DNA of 64,000 nucleotides, from assembly GCA_029948255.1 (NCBI GenBank), contig JALIZF010001818.1:434001-498000 (forward strand), read 5' to 3'. Positions within the stretch are counted from its first letter, which is position 1, and every line of letters begins with the position of its first letter. Made by a program: the position numbers and the translations under genes. Under the pieces are notes generated by a model. It saw only the letters and a program-made list of their open reading frames with translations, searched no databases and was not told the origin of the DNA. Shown piece after piece: positions 11,901-22,200 of the stretch. The stretch is from Telmatactis stephensoni (taxonomy: Eukaryota > Cnidaria > Anthozoa > Actiniaria > Isophelliidae).

Positions 11901-14900
11901 AATAATATTATTGAGGGTATGGTGGTTGAGCACTCCAGGGGGGCCCTGCTGTGGGCTGGAATTCATGTGAAATTAGTTTTACCTGAAAGTAAAAGAGAAG
12001 TAGAGAACAATAGGTTTCCTGCAGGCATCTGACGTCTAACAAATGGCTGGCTTGACCAGACTTTACAAAAGTTACAGTTCCCTTCAGTGCACTGTTGTTT
12101 AATGCTGACAAAGGTACCCAAAACCTTTATAATAGAAGCTTTAGATGGACTTGTGCAGATAGGACAGACTGTAAACAATTGTAAAAGACAGCTCTCAAAG
12201 ACTATGAACTTCCTTTCCAGATAGCTTTTTGTGTCATTTTCTGCTGTAGTTCTTTGTGAAGAAGAAAGGAAAGGAACAAATTAAAGGGAAATTAATTAAT
12301 TGATGATAAATGAAACGATGAGCTTAGTTTTAACCTATCTGATTTAGATTCACACGCTTCTTCGTCACTGGACAGAGAGGGCTCATAGTCTTTGTCGTCA
12401 AAAGGGTCATCACTATAATCACTGGCATCTTCACTGTGGCTGTCTGTTGGTACATCGGGTAGTACATCATTGCAATTCATTGGCTCCAGGTTGGCAATGT
12501 TACACTGAACCGCACAATCTACTTGTTTGGGACAAATATTCGTGCCTATAACAGTAAATAAGTAAAGTTTAGAAAATTACCACTTTAATACAAGAATATG
12601 ATAAGGTTTCTACATGTACACTTGTAGTTCAGTAGTACATCATGGTACTTTAATATTTATTGTAAAAGACATAAATATGTAAGTTACCTTTACTTCGAAA
12701 ATGCGGTCGTTCAAAATGTGCCTGTGTCCCAACGTCAACTTTTCTTGGTAAAATGATCTTCGGGATTTCAGCCGCTGGTCGTTCTGCTCGTTGATCACTC
12801 CGCTCGTTATCCTCAACCTCGTCAACATCATCTTCAACTCGATCAAACTCCGCTAACAACTGTAAATTACAACATACGACGGCACTTACATGGACGAACA
12901 AACAGGAAAACAACGCCATGTTGTTAGCCAACAACATTAAAATGACTGATAATACGTACCCTGTTGCACGTTAACTTAGACAATGCTCGACTTTGTCTTT
13001 TCGGTGCACTGCTGCTTGTTTCGGTATTTGTTCTTGTCGAAGTACAAGGGCGTTTTCGCAATTGTGAGGCTCTTTTATTTTTTGCTTTCAGAAGCTGTTC
13101 TGGTGTTGGAATAGGCTGTACAGTTGGAACGCTTCCTTTTTTCAAGACCAGTTTAGTAGAAAATCCCGCTAATTTAGAACCGTAGCTTTCGTAGTCGTCT
13201 TCGGTAAAATGTGAACTACAAATGTGTCCCGTGCCCGGTGTCCATGTTTTGCCATCTCTTTTTGTTAGCACAAAAGCTATCCACTGACGGCGTAAACTAG
13301 GCTCTTTTGGAAACTGATGAAGGCTAACATTGTCTTCATTTGTCTTATTGCAAAACATGACAACACAGCGCTTGCCAGAAGGTCGCTTCTTTGCTTCTGA
13401 CATGACGAAAAAATAATCATGGAATCGAAGCTTGCCGTCTTTGTAGGTCGTGTAGTTTGCACACGTGTGACGTAAAGTATCACGTGACTCTCGAGCGGCG
13501 TTTTCGAACAGCGAACAAAAACATGGACAAAAACCATTAGCCGAAAATCCATCTTTGATTTTTCAAATTTTTTACCTCTTTTAAATGACTTCAAACTAAA
13601 TGGAGTAAGTGTGGAAAACGTCAAAAATGACAACATTTTTGCCGGGAGTTGCTCTTTAAGCTAAAAACAATTCTTGTAAATTTACGGTCCCTTTGGGCTT
13701 TAATTGCTTTGCTTTTATTGACCAAAGCGACACATTTTACGTTTTTTTTTTTCGGGTAAACACAGGTATATGCAAGCCTTCGACGCGATTTGATTAATAC
13801 TCCATTTTCGAGTTCCTGTTTGCTCAGCCTAAGCCTCGAGTAGATGTCGATTACGCGAAATTTATTCCATAGAAGCAGCAAGTGATAACATCTGCGCATG
13901 TCTCCAACTTCTATTGTCTTGGATAAATGGATAATTTTGAAAGGGTAATTTCTAGCTGTTCGTACTTCTGCACTCGACTGTAATGCTCCGAAAAACTTTG
14001 GGGAGACTATATACGACTCTATTTATGAGAGAGGTAGCCATAAGCGCATACTCGTCATGTTATCACTCGCTGTTTTCCATAGAATATTAGCAACAGTCCG
14101 ATGGAATGGAATGAACAAACAAAGAGAATAATACATTAGAATTCCATGTTTTTTTGCCAAATTCATGAATATTTTACTTGGATTCGAGGCTAAGCCTGAG
14201 CAGAACGGAATTCGAAACTGGTCTATTGCACAATAATGTAAAGAGATAACTTAGTTTTTTCGCGATTGAGCATCATTTACGTTGTACCAGAATGTGAATT
14301 TATAACTACTACATTAACATTCAAATTTAACTCTCTATAACAACGTTTAACCTTAAGCTTGAGCAATTGATGCCGCAATTGTTATGTGGCGCACTAATCA
14401 CGTTGTGAAAGAATTCATAGTCTAAGACAATTTAGAAATTTTCCCTCCCTCCCTCCCTCCCTCCCTCCCTCCCTCCCTCCCTCCCTCCCTCCCTCCCTCC
14501 CTCCCTCCCTCCCTCCCTCCCTCCCCCCCTCCCTCCCCCCTCCCTCCCTCCTAGGGTCAATGATTGTGCAATTAACTATGGACACTTACTAGCTGTGCAG
14601 GTTTTCCCGTCTCCTTTAAATCCGGGTTTGCAATTACAGTTAAAGGACCCTGGAGTGTTAGTACAGTCTGCACTCCGATGACAGTTGTGTGTATTTGTAG
14701 CACACTCATCGAGATCTAAAAACAAAAGATAGACACGATAATTTAAAAGATAATTTGAAACTAGTTTTTTTTTCACAAATAAGTCATGCTCTGAAGTAGC
14801 TTATCCTTTTCCATGCATCAAGTGTGCATCAACGTTCGTTTATGTGAAATACCTTCGCGCGTCGGATTTTTATGCAAATGACGATTTACTGCGAAAACAC

Positions 14901-17136
14901 TTGTATCGCGACCAACAACGAACTCAAACTTTCAGTTGGATTTGGGTTTTTCTGATCTGCCAATCATGTGAAGGGGCGGAGCTTATGCAAATGCCCTCAA
15001 AGGACCTCAAGGCGGATGGCAAACTTAGATCGAGGTCGGATCCAGGGCATACATAAGCTTCGCCCCCTTCACATAATTGGCGGTCGCGATTCAAGCGTTT
15101 TATTTTTCGCATTAAATGAAAAGAATGATTATTGATTCTGATTAGCAGAGAGCAGCGTAGTTCAAGTGTAAATTACGTTTCAATTCAATTTACCGCTTCA
15201 AAAATGGTCTTTAAGACAACTTTAACAAGCATAAAAAATAAACATGAAAAAATACTCGATGCTGATTGGCTGAGAGCAGAACAGTTCACATAAAACACCA
15301 GTGCAAAAATCTGTAACATCAGTGCCAAAATCTGTAATATTAATTGATGCAAATTACAAACTAGCTAACGATAGCCAGTCAAATGAAGTCTTGACGTCAA
15401 TATGATCAGCAATTTTTGGTGGAAACTTTGAAAATAACGTTAACCCGAGCAAAAAGAATGGAGACCATTTTGGAAAATCGAAAGTTTGCTCAGGCGACAG
15501 GAAAAAAGGATTGAAGATCTTTAAGACTGGTTTACACGGCACGATATGTCGGCTCGATTTTTGATAAGTTTAAATCTTCCGGGAAAAGAGAGAAATCGGC
15601 TCGATTCGCAAAAATCTGTTGCAGTGCAACAGATTTTTCTCGTGTACTTGTCGGACTTGTCGGGCCGATGTTTTGAATGAAAAAAGGAGTGCTAAAAACA
15701 ATAAAACTCAAATCAGGCCGACATGTCGTACCGTGTAAACGGGCCATAAAAGATGGTTCAAAAAATCAAAACACAACCAAAAGTACTACTTTCTGGATGA
15801 ATGTTTGGGCAATATGATCTAAGGAAAAAAATATTTCACAAGAAATGGAGAAAATTGAACCGCGGCGAGCTAAATTCCTTCCGGGGAGGTGTTATGGCGA
15901 AGTTAAAACCAAAGTTTTTTTAATTCTTTAAAACGAAGAATCGAGACGATTATGAGGTGGATAGCTTAAGAGTAATAATGGCTGCTTTGGACAGACATCT
16001 ATGTGAAACGGTTTTTAAGACACACAAAGAGTTGTAAAAACTAGAGATTACCAATGAGTTCCACAAAACGAAAAAGTTTGTCATGTCCGCCATGTGCTGG
16101 GCCGCGCGGGGCCTGGTGACATATCATGATATTGTATGTCATAATCTAAAAGATACAGTTTACAAACATACCATATTACGAGACCGAGCATTTAGCTTGT
16201 CGAAACAAGTCCTCGAGGTTAAAGCAAAATTACTACGTCCGGCTGGGTCGAACAAAAAATAAATAAAGAAATAAATAAAGAAATAAAGAAATAGAACAGG
16301 CAAAAACAAAAACAAAGCGCGCCATCTCACTCTCTCGAGAAGTAGAAAAACCGACAAGAAGAACCGAAGAAGTGCTTTGGGAGAAGGAAAAACATTCATT
16401 AATACGATGTGGTGGCTACTCATCCAGTATGTCGGACTCTGCATGTGAAAATCTTCAATATTTATCACTAAACACATTTTCAACGCATTGAAAATAATGT
16501 GTTTTAGAATCATGAACTTTGAAAGATTATAATAATGATTTATGTCAAAACTCACCATTTTCACAATGTCTCCCTGTAAACCCTCCTTTACATTTGCAGG
16601 TGTAGGTGTCGCTGCTGTAGTTTGGAATACAACGTCCTTCGTTTTTGCAGGGTGAAGACTGCAAACATTTGGTCTTCATTTCGTGTAAAAAAAGAGAACA
16701 CCGCAAATTAAGATAACACCTGAACCCAGAATTACACCTCTATTTCGGTATTCGCTCTAACCTGTATAACAAAGTGATGGAAGTTTATATTGTCTGTCAG
16801 ATCGTTGTTGAACATGTCTGTTGCAAGCAACTCACACTGATACTTTCCACTGGAACTGGGAGAGTCGGCAAAGTTAAAAGACACGCACTGGAGCTCAGCG
16901 ATACAGCGTAGCGAGCAAACTTTTTCTGCCTTGACTTGAAGGACTTTGATGGGTGCGACGTTCAGATATTTATTCTTCTGTTTGTCAAAGTTCAAAAAGC
17001 CTTGTCCTGCATCTCGTGGTAGTGTCGAGGCGTTGGCTGCATCGAAGTGGATAATCTCATCATTTTGACCATTAATGGACAAGGAAAAATATAAAAGTGT
17101 CCACATCAAGTACACTAAAGCTGTTTGTACTTTCAT
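4720..17136 (-). CDS. Secreted PAN-EGF-EGF-TLDc protein, copy A (5 exons)
   Basis: Exons on the minus strand are 17136-16762, 16673-16556, 14715-14590, 6483-6226 and 5039-4720. Phases match at every junction and give 398 aa. The order is: signal peptide (hydrophobic [20 protein letters not shown]), a PAN/apple-like cysteine domain (about 24-125), an EGF domain (126-164, CLQSSPC...[12 protein letters not shown]), a calcium-binding EGF (165-207, DLDECATN...[14 protein letters not shown]) and an extracellular TLDc domain (208-398, [33 protein letters not shown], ending [10 protein letters not shown]). The product is probably secreted and calcium-binding. From memory, coral proteins annotated as skeletal organic matrix protein 5-like share this C-terminal region, but I cannot confirm that. 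Intron 3 holds the 6.6-kb transposon. Copy B at 19276-26278 is its inverted paralogue. Function is not established by the sequence. Confidence 0.85.
5290..5700. repeat. Intron 4 block shared, inverted, with copy B
   Basis: The GGCAC/CCGTGCCGTG short tandem at about 5360-5385 and its surroundings (GACTGTGAAAACGAAAC, TCATCTCTCCCTG) match the reverse complement of copy B intron 4 at about 25400-25520. This shows that the inverted duplication includes introns. A related CCGTGCCGTG block occurs at 34745-34850. Confidence 0.6.
5782..6025. mobile_element. Nested fold-back MITEs (inner one PIF/Harbinger-like)
   Basis: The inner palindrome (about 5841-5971) begins GGAGCTGTTTATATGGAGGC and ends with its complement, flanked by TAA on both sides. 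A TAA duplication is characteristic of PIF/Harbinger MITEs. It sits between outer inverted pieces (TTGTGTTGGATTTG near 5820 and its complement near 6003-6017). Those are flanked by the direct repeat CCTCTAGCTA (5782 and about 6016), which may be the target duplication of an older element. Confidence 0.65.
6551..6821. mobile_element. CCAAGAGACC fold-back MITE, copy 1
   Basis: The ends are inverted (TCAAGAAACC left, GGTCTCTTGG right) and most of the length is self-complementary around GAGCGAAACTCAGTATTGATG. The flanks TTCTG and TTCTA are a 5-bp target duplication with one mismatch. Two more copies lie at 23415-23688 and 34907-35119. Copy B of the host gene has the empty target site here. Confidence 0.85.
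7066..7084. repeat. Left TTAA target duplication and terminal inverted repeat
   Basis: TTAA (7066-7069) is followed by AGAGCAACTCCCGGC (7070-7084), a perfect 15-bp inverted match to 13641-13655. Looser similarity (AAAAAGCAACATTTT against AAAAATGTTGTCATTTT) continues inward. Confidence 0.93.
7233..7264 (+). promoter_or_regulatory. Subterminal promoter-like block of the ballast gene
   Basis: TCACGTGAT, then ACGTCACACATGTGTAAA, lies about 163 bp inside the left end and just upstream of the ATG at 7272. The same ordered motifs (E-box CACGTG, CRE-like ACGTCA, CACRTGTG) occur in inverted orientation about 168 bp inside the right end. A promoter role is inferred from position. Confidence 0.55.
7272..8296 (+). 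CDS. P2X7-type ballast (Zn/Cys-rich) domain protein, transposon-borne
   Basis: Two exons, 7272-7492 and 7879-8296, give 212 aa. The intron (7493-7878) starts GCAAGT and ends CTCTCCAG, so it is of GC-AG type. With it the join restores W-C-x-C-x-x-C (W74, C75, C77, C80); the nearby GT would shift the frame to a stop. Residues 1-73 are Ser/Asp/Glu-rich and end in a short GIQPWRFEP motif. Residues 74-212 are the cysteine-rich ballast domain: CCCCQE (about 89-94), [51 protein letters not shown] and a terminal EGFHYADD. In vertebrates this zinc-coordinating domain is the intracellular tail of the P2X7 receptor; here there is no channel part. Function in the element is unknown. Confident about the domain, less about the exact start. 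Confidence 0.88.
8297..9196. other. Convergent 3' spacer of the transposon
   Basis: No exon is seen between the two convergent genes. 8408-8690 resembles 31830-32245 outside the element; both share TTTAGGTGAYRTCACCTAAA, a near-perfect palindrome. The AT-rich sequence could provide 3' UTRs and polyadenylation signals (AATAAA at about 8440). Confidence 0.5.
9197..13403 (-). CDS. THAP-domain Kolobok-type transposase (10 exons)
   Basis: Minus-strand exons: 13403-12960, 12859-12688, 12545-12335, 12251-11983, 11814-11531, 11055-10869, 10801-10541, 10422-10251, 9803-9655, 9387-9197. All phases agree and give 779 aa without a stop. An N-terminal THAP zinc finger has C13, C18, C62, H65, the conserved W41 and a HQFP motif. 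An acidic linker follows (about 180-275). A cysteine-rich segment comes next ([19 protein letters not shown]). The putative catalytic core carries [11 protein letters not shown] (D about 428), ITDRH (D about 495), [20 protein letters not shown] and STLEAKHSL (E about 643), a plausible DDE triad. Intron 6 begins GCAAGT, a second GC-AG intron. The family is abundant in invertebrate genomes. It probably binds the TIRs through the THAP domain and cuts at TTAA; this role is inferred. Confidence 0.9.
10021..10095. mobile_element. Small fold-back MITE nested in transposase intron 8
   Basis: CCTGGTAGCCAGGATAACTC and its exact complement surround a short CTTTTGTTTTCTTTTCCC-like centre. That centre resembles the middles of the fold-backs at 5841-5971 and 52095-52289. 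Confidence 0.75.
11390..11468. mobile_element. Small palindrome nested in transposase intron 5
   Basis: TTACTTCATTCATTTATTCTT and its complement form the ends of a 79-bp near-palindrome containing CCACTTTTTGTA...TACAAAAAGTGG. Confidence 0.75.
13456..13487 (-). promoter_or_regulatory. Subterminal promoter-like block of the transposase gene
   Basis: Read on the minus strand: TCACGTGATAC, then TTTACGTCACACGTGTGCAAA. It mirrors the block at 7233-7264 in motif order and distance from the element end, and lies about 50 bp upstream of the transposase ATG at 13403. Confidence 0.55.
13641..13659. repeat. Right terminal inverted repeat and TTAA target duplication
   Basis: GCCGGGAGTTGCTCT (13641-13655) is the exact complement of the left 15-bp end and is followed by TTAA (13656-13659). 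Confidence 0.93.
13660..14441. other. Intron 3 remainder of copy A
   Basis: No exon or transposon end was recognised between the transposon and the CCCT microsatellite. Confidence 0.45.
14442..14550. repeat. (CCCT)n microsatellite
   Basis: About 25 tandem units of CCCT/CTCC, slightly interrupted near 14523-14545, lie 40 bp from exon 3 of copy A. Confidence 0.95.
14959..15081. mobile_element. Fold-back MITE in copy A intron 2
   Basis: GCCAATCATGTGAAGGGGCG at the left end and its imperfect complement (CGCCCCCTTCACATAATTGGC) at the right end enclose a short loop. Confidence 0.75.
15528..15746. mobile_element. TGGTTTACACGG-ended MITE in copy A intron 2
   Basis: Inverted ends (TGGTTTACACGGCACGATATG; CATGTCGTACCGTGTAAACG...CCA) surround an internal palindrome AAAATCTGTTGCAGTGCAACAG. 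Confidence 0.7.
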
Positions 17137-17419
17137 TTTGTTCGGCTTAACAGCAGATTGAAAACCTTATTGACAAGAGACACAGTGCCAAACTGGTGTT
17201 CTCAATTGATTTACTCAAAACATCTACTTGGATGACCACCCACAGTTCGATACACTAATGAAGAAAAAAAAGTAGTACACGCCACAGGTCCACTTCATTG
17301 CAAAAAAACTAATGAGGAAACAATCCTTTCCTAATGATGAACATCAATCTTCCAAATTTCACATTTCACCACGTTGGGTTTTGGCCAATTAAAAGAAAAG
17401 TCTTTAAAGGCAGTTTCCC

Positions 17420-17770
17420 ATATACAAAGTAAAGCGTACCAGTATTCTGAAGTCAGTTAAAATTCTGGGTTCGAGTGAATACTGGTACGCTTTACCAGGT
17501 ACTTTGTATACAGCTATTTCAAAAAACGTTGAATACTGAATTCTGCATTCTGCATACTGAATAGTGCATTCCAAGACTTACAAATTGCATTGTTGATCAT
17601 TTCCATTGTCGTTTTGCCACTTATTTGCCTTAGTTATAGCTGTTATAGAGGATTTTCACTATGTCATCTCCAAAACAAACTGACCTACAAGGCATTTTGG
17701 TCTTTGAATGCACTATTCAATATGCATGCAGAATGCAGTATTCAGTATTCAACGTTTTTTGAAATAGCTG
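17420..17770. mobile_element. Two adjacent fold-back elements between genes A and B
   Basis: About 17420-17510 is an inverted repeat around ACAAAGTAAAGCGTACCAG. 17511-17770 has inverted ends CAGCTATTTCAAAAAACGTT, flanked by TATA on both sides. That fits a TA-targeting (Tc1/mariner-like) MITE. Confidence 0.7.
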
Positions 17771-18186
17771 TATAAGTCGTTGAGGATGATTCTAATACAG
17801 TTTCCCATCAACTAGTCAAATACTCAACTCGTGATATCTCTATCATAAGTCTATACTACGTTACTTTTGTGCAATATCAACCCTTTTCTCTATGGCCAGC
17901 TGCTTGGTCTCTAGAGTATTAATATTTAATTTTTTCAGTTCAGTTTGTTTTTGAGTTTGGGCTTAATTTTTTACTTGAATGACTCAAGTCTGCAAATAAA
18001 GCTAAGTTTTGACGGTTTATAAGATCATCAGGAAGTAGTTTCTTGAAGTAATATGAATAGCAACAACTACTTTTAGCATACTACAAATTATTGTGCGAAC
18101 TTAATTTCATTATTCCATTTTTTACATAGCTTACTCATCAGAATATTATTCTTTTTTTAAGACCCACTTCCTTTGAAGATTAATTG

Positions 18187-18294
18187 CCATACCATAAGAG
18201 AATTTTTAGGAATTGCAAAAAAAAAAAACTTTTTTCGGACTGATATTTATAGAATGGCAAAAGTTTTTTCAGTCAGTGCTAATTCTCTTATTGG
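18187..18294. mobile_element. Fold-back repeat between genes A and B
   Basis: CATAAGAGAATT...TTAG and its complement CTAATTCTCTTATTG bound a fold-back with an A/T-rich middle. It lies close to the centre of the inverted gene duplication. Confidence 0.6.
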
Positions 18295-19275
18295 GATCAG
18301 TTCATGGATCCATGTTGATGGTATTTCAATTTCCATATAGAAATAGAGAAAGTCACGCATGGGTCTAATCAAGAATTTTATTGTTTTGTTAATCACCGTT
18401 AAAAGACCTCCTTTGATTCAATGAAATGAGGGAACTCTTCATTTAATTCTTGATTTTGTTATCGGCTGTCAATGATTAGTTACTTGACAGCTTTCTTAGT
18501 ATTAGTTCTATTGACATGTTGGGTTCCATAAGATCTTGGTTCCATTTATATGGTATATGCAGTTGGCGAAAGTCATAGGCCTAATCAACAATCTATTGTT
18601 TTGTCTGTAAATAGACTAGACCTTCTTTGATTTACTAGTGTGAAATATTACTGAAATTTTCACTTGATTATTGATTATGTTATCGGCCTTCGATCAATAT
18701 AATATCCTACAAATCTTTTTAAAATTGATATCAGTTATGTTACATTTCGTTTGTAATTGTGAAGAAACGCAAATGACCGATTTCTGAAGGAAATTGAAGG
18801 TTGTGGCAACTCAAGTTTTCAACTTTAGGCGGGCTGTAGGCCATAGGTAGTTATTTTCCAGAATAAATTTTAGTTTCAAATGCATTCTTCAAATCTTGCT
18901 ATGCTCCTATTCGAAGTGGATCTAATCTTAGTGGATTCTAATGAGAAAAAATTGAAAATGAAACAACGTAAACTATGCACAACATAGCCACATGGCAGTT
19001 TACTAGTACTCGGCTAGCCGACATCGGGGAAAAAAGTAAATTCATGTTATTCCATTCCATCAAAAGTCAGAATTCACTAATTGGCTACCGGAGAAATGCG
19101 AAGTAGTCTTCGAAAATTGGTGCTAATTCCTAAGGAAAGGATTGTTTACTCATTAGTATATAATACAATGAACTATGGGTGGTAATCCAAGGAAGATATT
19201 TTGAATGACACAACGGCAAACACCAGTTTGGCCTCCTGTCAATAACGTTTTCAATCTGCCTCAAGGACGAACAGA

Positions 19276-22200
19276 ATGAATGTACAAATAGCTTTAGTGT
19301 ACTTGATGTGGATACTTTTATATTTTTCCTTGTCTATTAATGGTCAAAATGATGAGATTATCCACTTCGATGCAGCCAACGCCTCGACACTACCACGAGA
19401 TGCAGGACAAGGCTTTTCGAACTTTGACAAACAGAAGAATAAATATCTAAACGTTGCACCCATCAACGTCCTTCAAGTCAAGACAGAAAAAGTTTGTTCA
19501 TTACGCTGTGTCGCTGAGCTTCAGTGCGTGTCTTTTAACTTTGCCAAGTCTCCCAGTTCCAGTGGAAAGTATCAGTGTGAGTTGCTTGCAACAGACATGT
19601 TCAATTCAACAACCCCAACGATCTGACGAACAACATAAACTTCCATCACTTTGTTATACAGGTTAGAGCAAATACCGAAATAGAGTATATTTCTGAGTTC
19701 AGGTGTTATCTAAATTTGCGGTGTTCTCTTTTTTACACGAAATGAAGAACAAATGTTTGCAATCTTCACCCTGCAAAAACAAGGGACGTTGTATTCCAAA
19801 CTACAGCAGTGGCACCTACACTTGCAAATGTGAAGGAGGGTTTACAGGGAGACATTGTGAAATCGGTGAGTTTGGACATAAATTATTATCATAATCTTTC
19901 AAACTTCGTAATGGATATCATGAAAATATTCCGCGAGTTTAATTTGTTTTATTATTATTTTGAAGAAAACACTTATTTTCAACGCGTTGAAAATGTGTTG
20001 GTGGTGAATATTGAAGATTTTCATATGCACGTGAAACTTAGCTAAATTTAGTGTGTAAATGATATACCGTATTCATCATTCACTGTTACTCGACTGTAGA
20101 TGTAGTCCAGACCTCTTTTTACCCCGCTCCGCTCTGGTAAAACAGAGTCCAGAAGAATGTGTATGCGCATGCGTTAAATGGACCAATCAGACACCGTAAA
20201 GTTTTGGTGTGACCTGGTTACAAGGCCTTTCGACAAGTCACACAGAGCTTGAATTTGCTCCAATTTGGGTAAAAACGTGTGCTTCGTACAAGTAAAGGCA
20301 AACTTAACTGCTTCGATGAATTTGTTTTCAAAATGAGCCTATATAGCTGATTTAATTCAGATAAACCTTCGTCTAGGGCTATAAACCCTTCGCAAACAGC
20401 ACCATATTGAACGATAGCCTTGTAACCAGGTCACACCAAAATTTTACAGTGTCTGATTGGTTCACGTAACGCATGCGCATGCAAGTTCTTCTGGACTCTA
20501 TAATACCGAAGCGGAGCGGGGTAAAAAGAGGCCTGGGTCTGGACTATAGATGGAGTTCATAGTGTTAGTTGTTGTGAATGGATGCACTGCACCGAGGTAT
20601 AGGACCCTGCTAACACAAAATCGCTTTGGTAAAAAGATTTTTTTTCATATATGCTTCACTATACATACATTTTCGCTAAACGGACGAAAAGCTCTGACCT
20701 ACATGATTACTTGCCTTGTTGAGCATGCGCATCGGTTACTAAGCGACAGAGTGTCAGAAATGACATTGTATCAGCGGCAAAGTAACTGAGTATGCGCATT
20801 GAACACCGGGCTCAAATTCGAACCAGTAAATTAGTATAGGTAATCATACAGTTTCGAGGTCGATTTGGAATTTGCACTGTGAATTTGCGGCTACTGTGTT
20901 TTTCAAAGAGTATCAAAATCACAAGCCCGTCGGGGAGTGAAATTTGAGTTCTTTGATCAATTCTGAATTTTAAGCTCTTTGATACTGCTCTGACGATATT
21001 AAATTCTAATTTTATTTTATAAATTGAAAATTCGACTAAGAAAAGAATTGGGGATTTTTTTCAGAAAAAGGGTTAAAATATCGAGAAGAACTTTGAGTGT
21101 GAACTTAATGACTTATGATAGCAAAAATTTCATTGAAAAAAGCGAACAAATCCAGAAAGATTTTACCCTTGTTTTGAAACATGCATGTTCTTTAAATGCT
21201 TGATAAAGTTGATCATTGCCGAACCTACCAAGAAAGATATAATAGGATTTAAAGATCATTTATGAAACGCACTTTGCATATTTGAAGTGTGATTATAACT
21301 TGAAATGCACTGCTGTCAACTAATCAGAATCAATCTTTTTTCATTGCATTGATATCGTTATTTGCATAAGCATCTGACGCTCAATAGTATTCAGTTAACG
21401 TTGACGGCTTAAGAACAAAAAAAAAGAAAATAGAATTGACCTCTTTCCTCACATCTTTCACTTTAGCCCAACACAATGCATCCTCGTTCCCAGGCCCTTC
21501 TCCAAAAAAATCGAAGGCCCTGGTAATATGAAAACCGGATGTCCCAGATTCTGGGTCATCAAAAGTGTGCATGCTCTAAAGTTACTTACTTCCGGTTACA
21601 TTCTATAAACCAATCACATTTGAGCTTGATTTTCATATTACCAGGGCCTTCGATTTTTCCGTTGGAAAGCTAAGAAGGGCCTGGGAACGAGGATGAACAC
21701 AATGGAAAAGGATACGCCACTTCAAAGCATGACCAATTTATGAAAAAAACTACTAGTTTCAATGACTCACCTTTTAAATTATCGTGTTTACGTTTCTGGT
21801 TTTAGATATCGACGAATGTGCTACAAATGCACACAACTGCCATCCGAATGCAGACTGCACCAACACTCCAGGGTCTTTTAACTGTAATTGCAAACCTGGG
21901 TTTATCGGAAATGGGACCACCTGTTCAACTGGTAAGTATAATATACAGCTAATTGAACAAACAATGACCCTAGGAAGAAGAGAGGGAATGTTTCTATTGT
22001 TTCAGGCTTGAATTCATATCCAATTCGTGACGTTATGAGCGCTGCACTGCAAGCGCGGGATCAGGTTGCGAGCCAGCATTAGTTTCACATTTGCTATAAC
22101 AAAATGAAAAATAGTATAGAGTTTTTTAGTTTTTCTGAAAATCGACATTTATTTTCGAGGCGAAAAGCGACATTTTCTGCCCAATTTTGACCCACGAAAA

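Larger units (their letters stand above)
7070..13655. mobile_element. Kolobok-type DNA transposon carrying a ballast-domain gene
   Basis: A 6586-bp unit has perfect 15-bp TIRs and is flanked by TTAA on both sides. It holds two convergent genes: a ballast-domain protein (7272-8296, plus) and a THAP-domain DDE-type transposase (13403-9197, minus). TTAA duplications together with a THAP-domain transposase are the hallmark of the Kolobok superfamily; piggyBac also uses TTAA but has no THAP domain. Both genes are open across all inferred exons, so the copy looks recent and possibly autonomous. It lies in intron 3 of the copy A gene and is absent from the paralogous intron of copy B. Two small MITEs are nested inside it. 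Confidence 0.9.
17137..19275. promoter_or_regulatory. Divergent intergenic region of the A/B gene pair
   Basis: About 200 bp upstream of each start codon are homologous in inverted orientation (17137-17335 and 19075-19275). Both contain GCAGATTGAAAAC, TTATTGACA, CCAAACTGGTGTT and TAATGAG..AAACAATCCTTTCC. These are probably the core promoters and 5' UTRs of the paralogues. The middle holds fold-back repeats and no recognised exon. Confidence 0.55.

Noticed and set aside
7070..13655. Classification of the TTAA element as piggyBac
   Set aside because: The transposase begins with a THAP finger and its conserved blocks ([20 protein letters not shown]) are not the piggyBac DDD arrangement; no C-terminal piggyBac RING-like finger is present.
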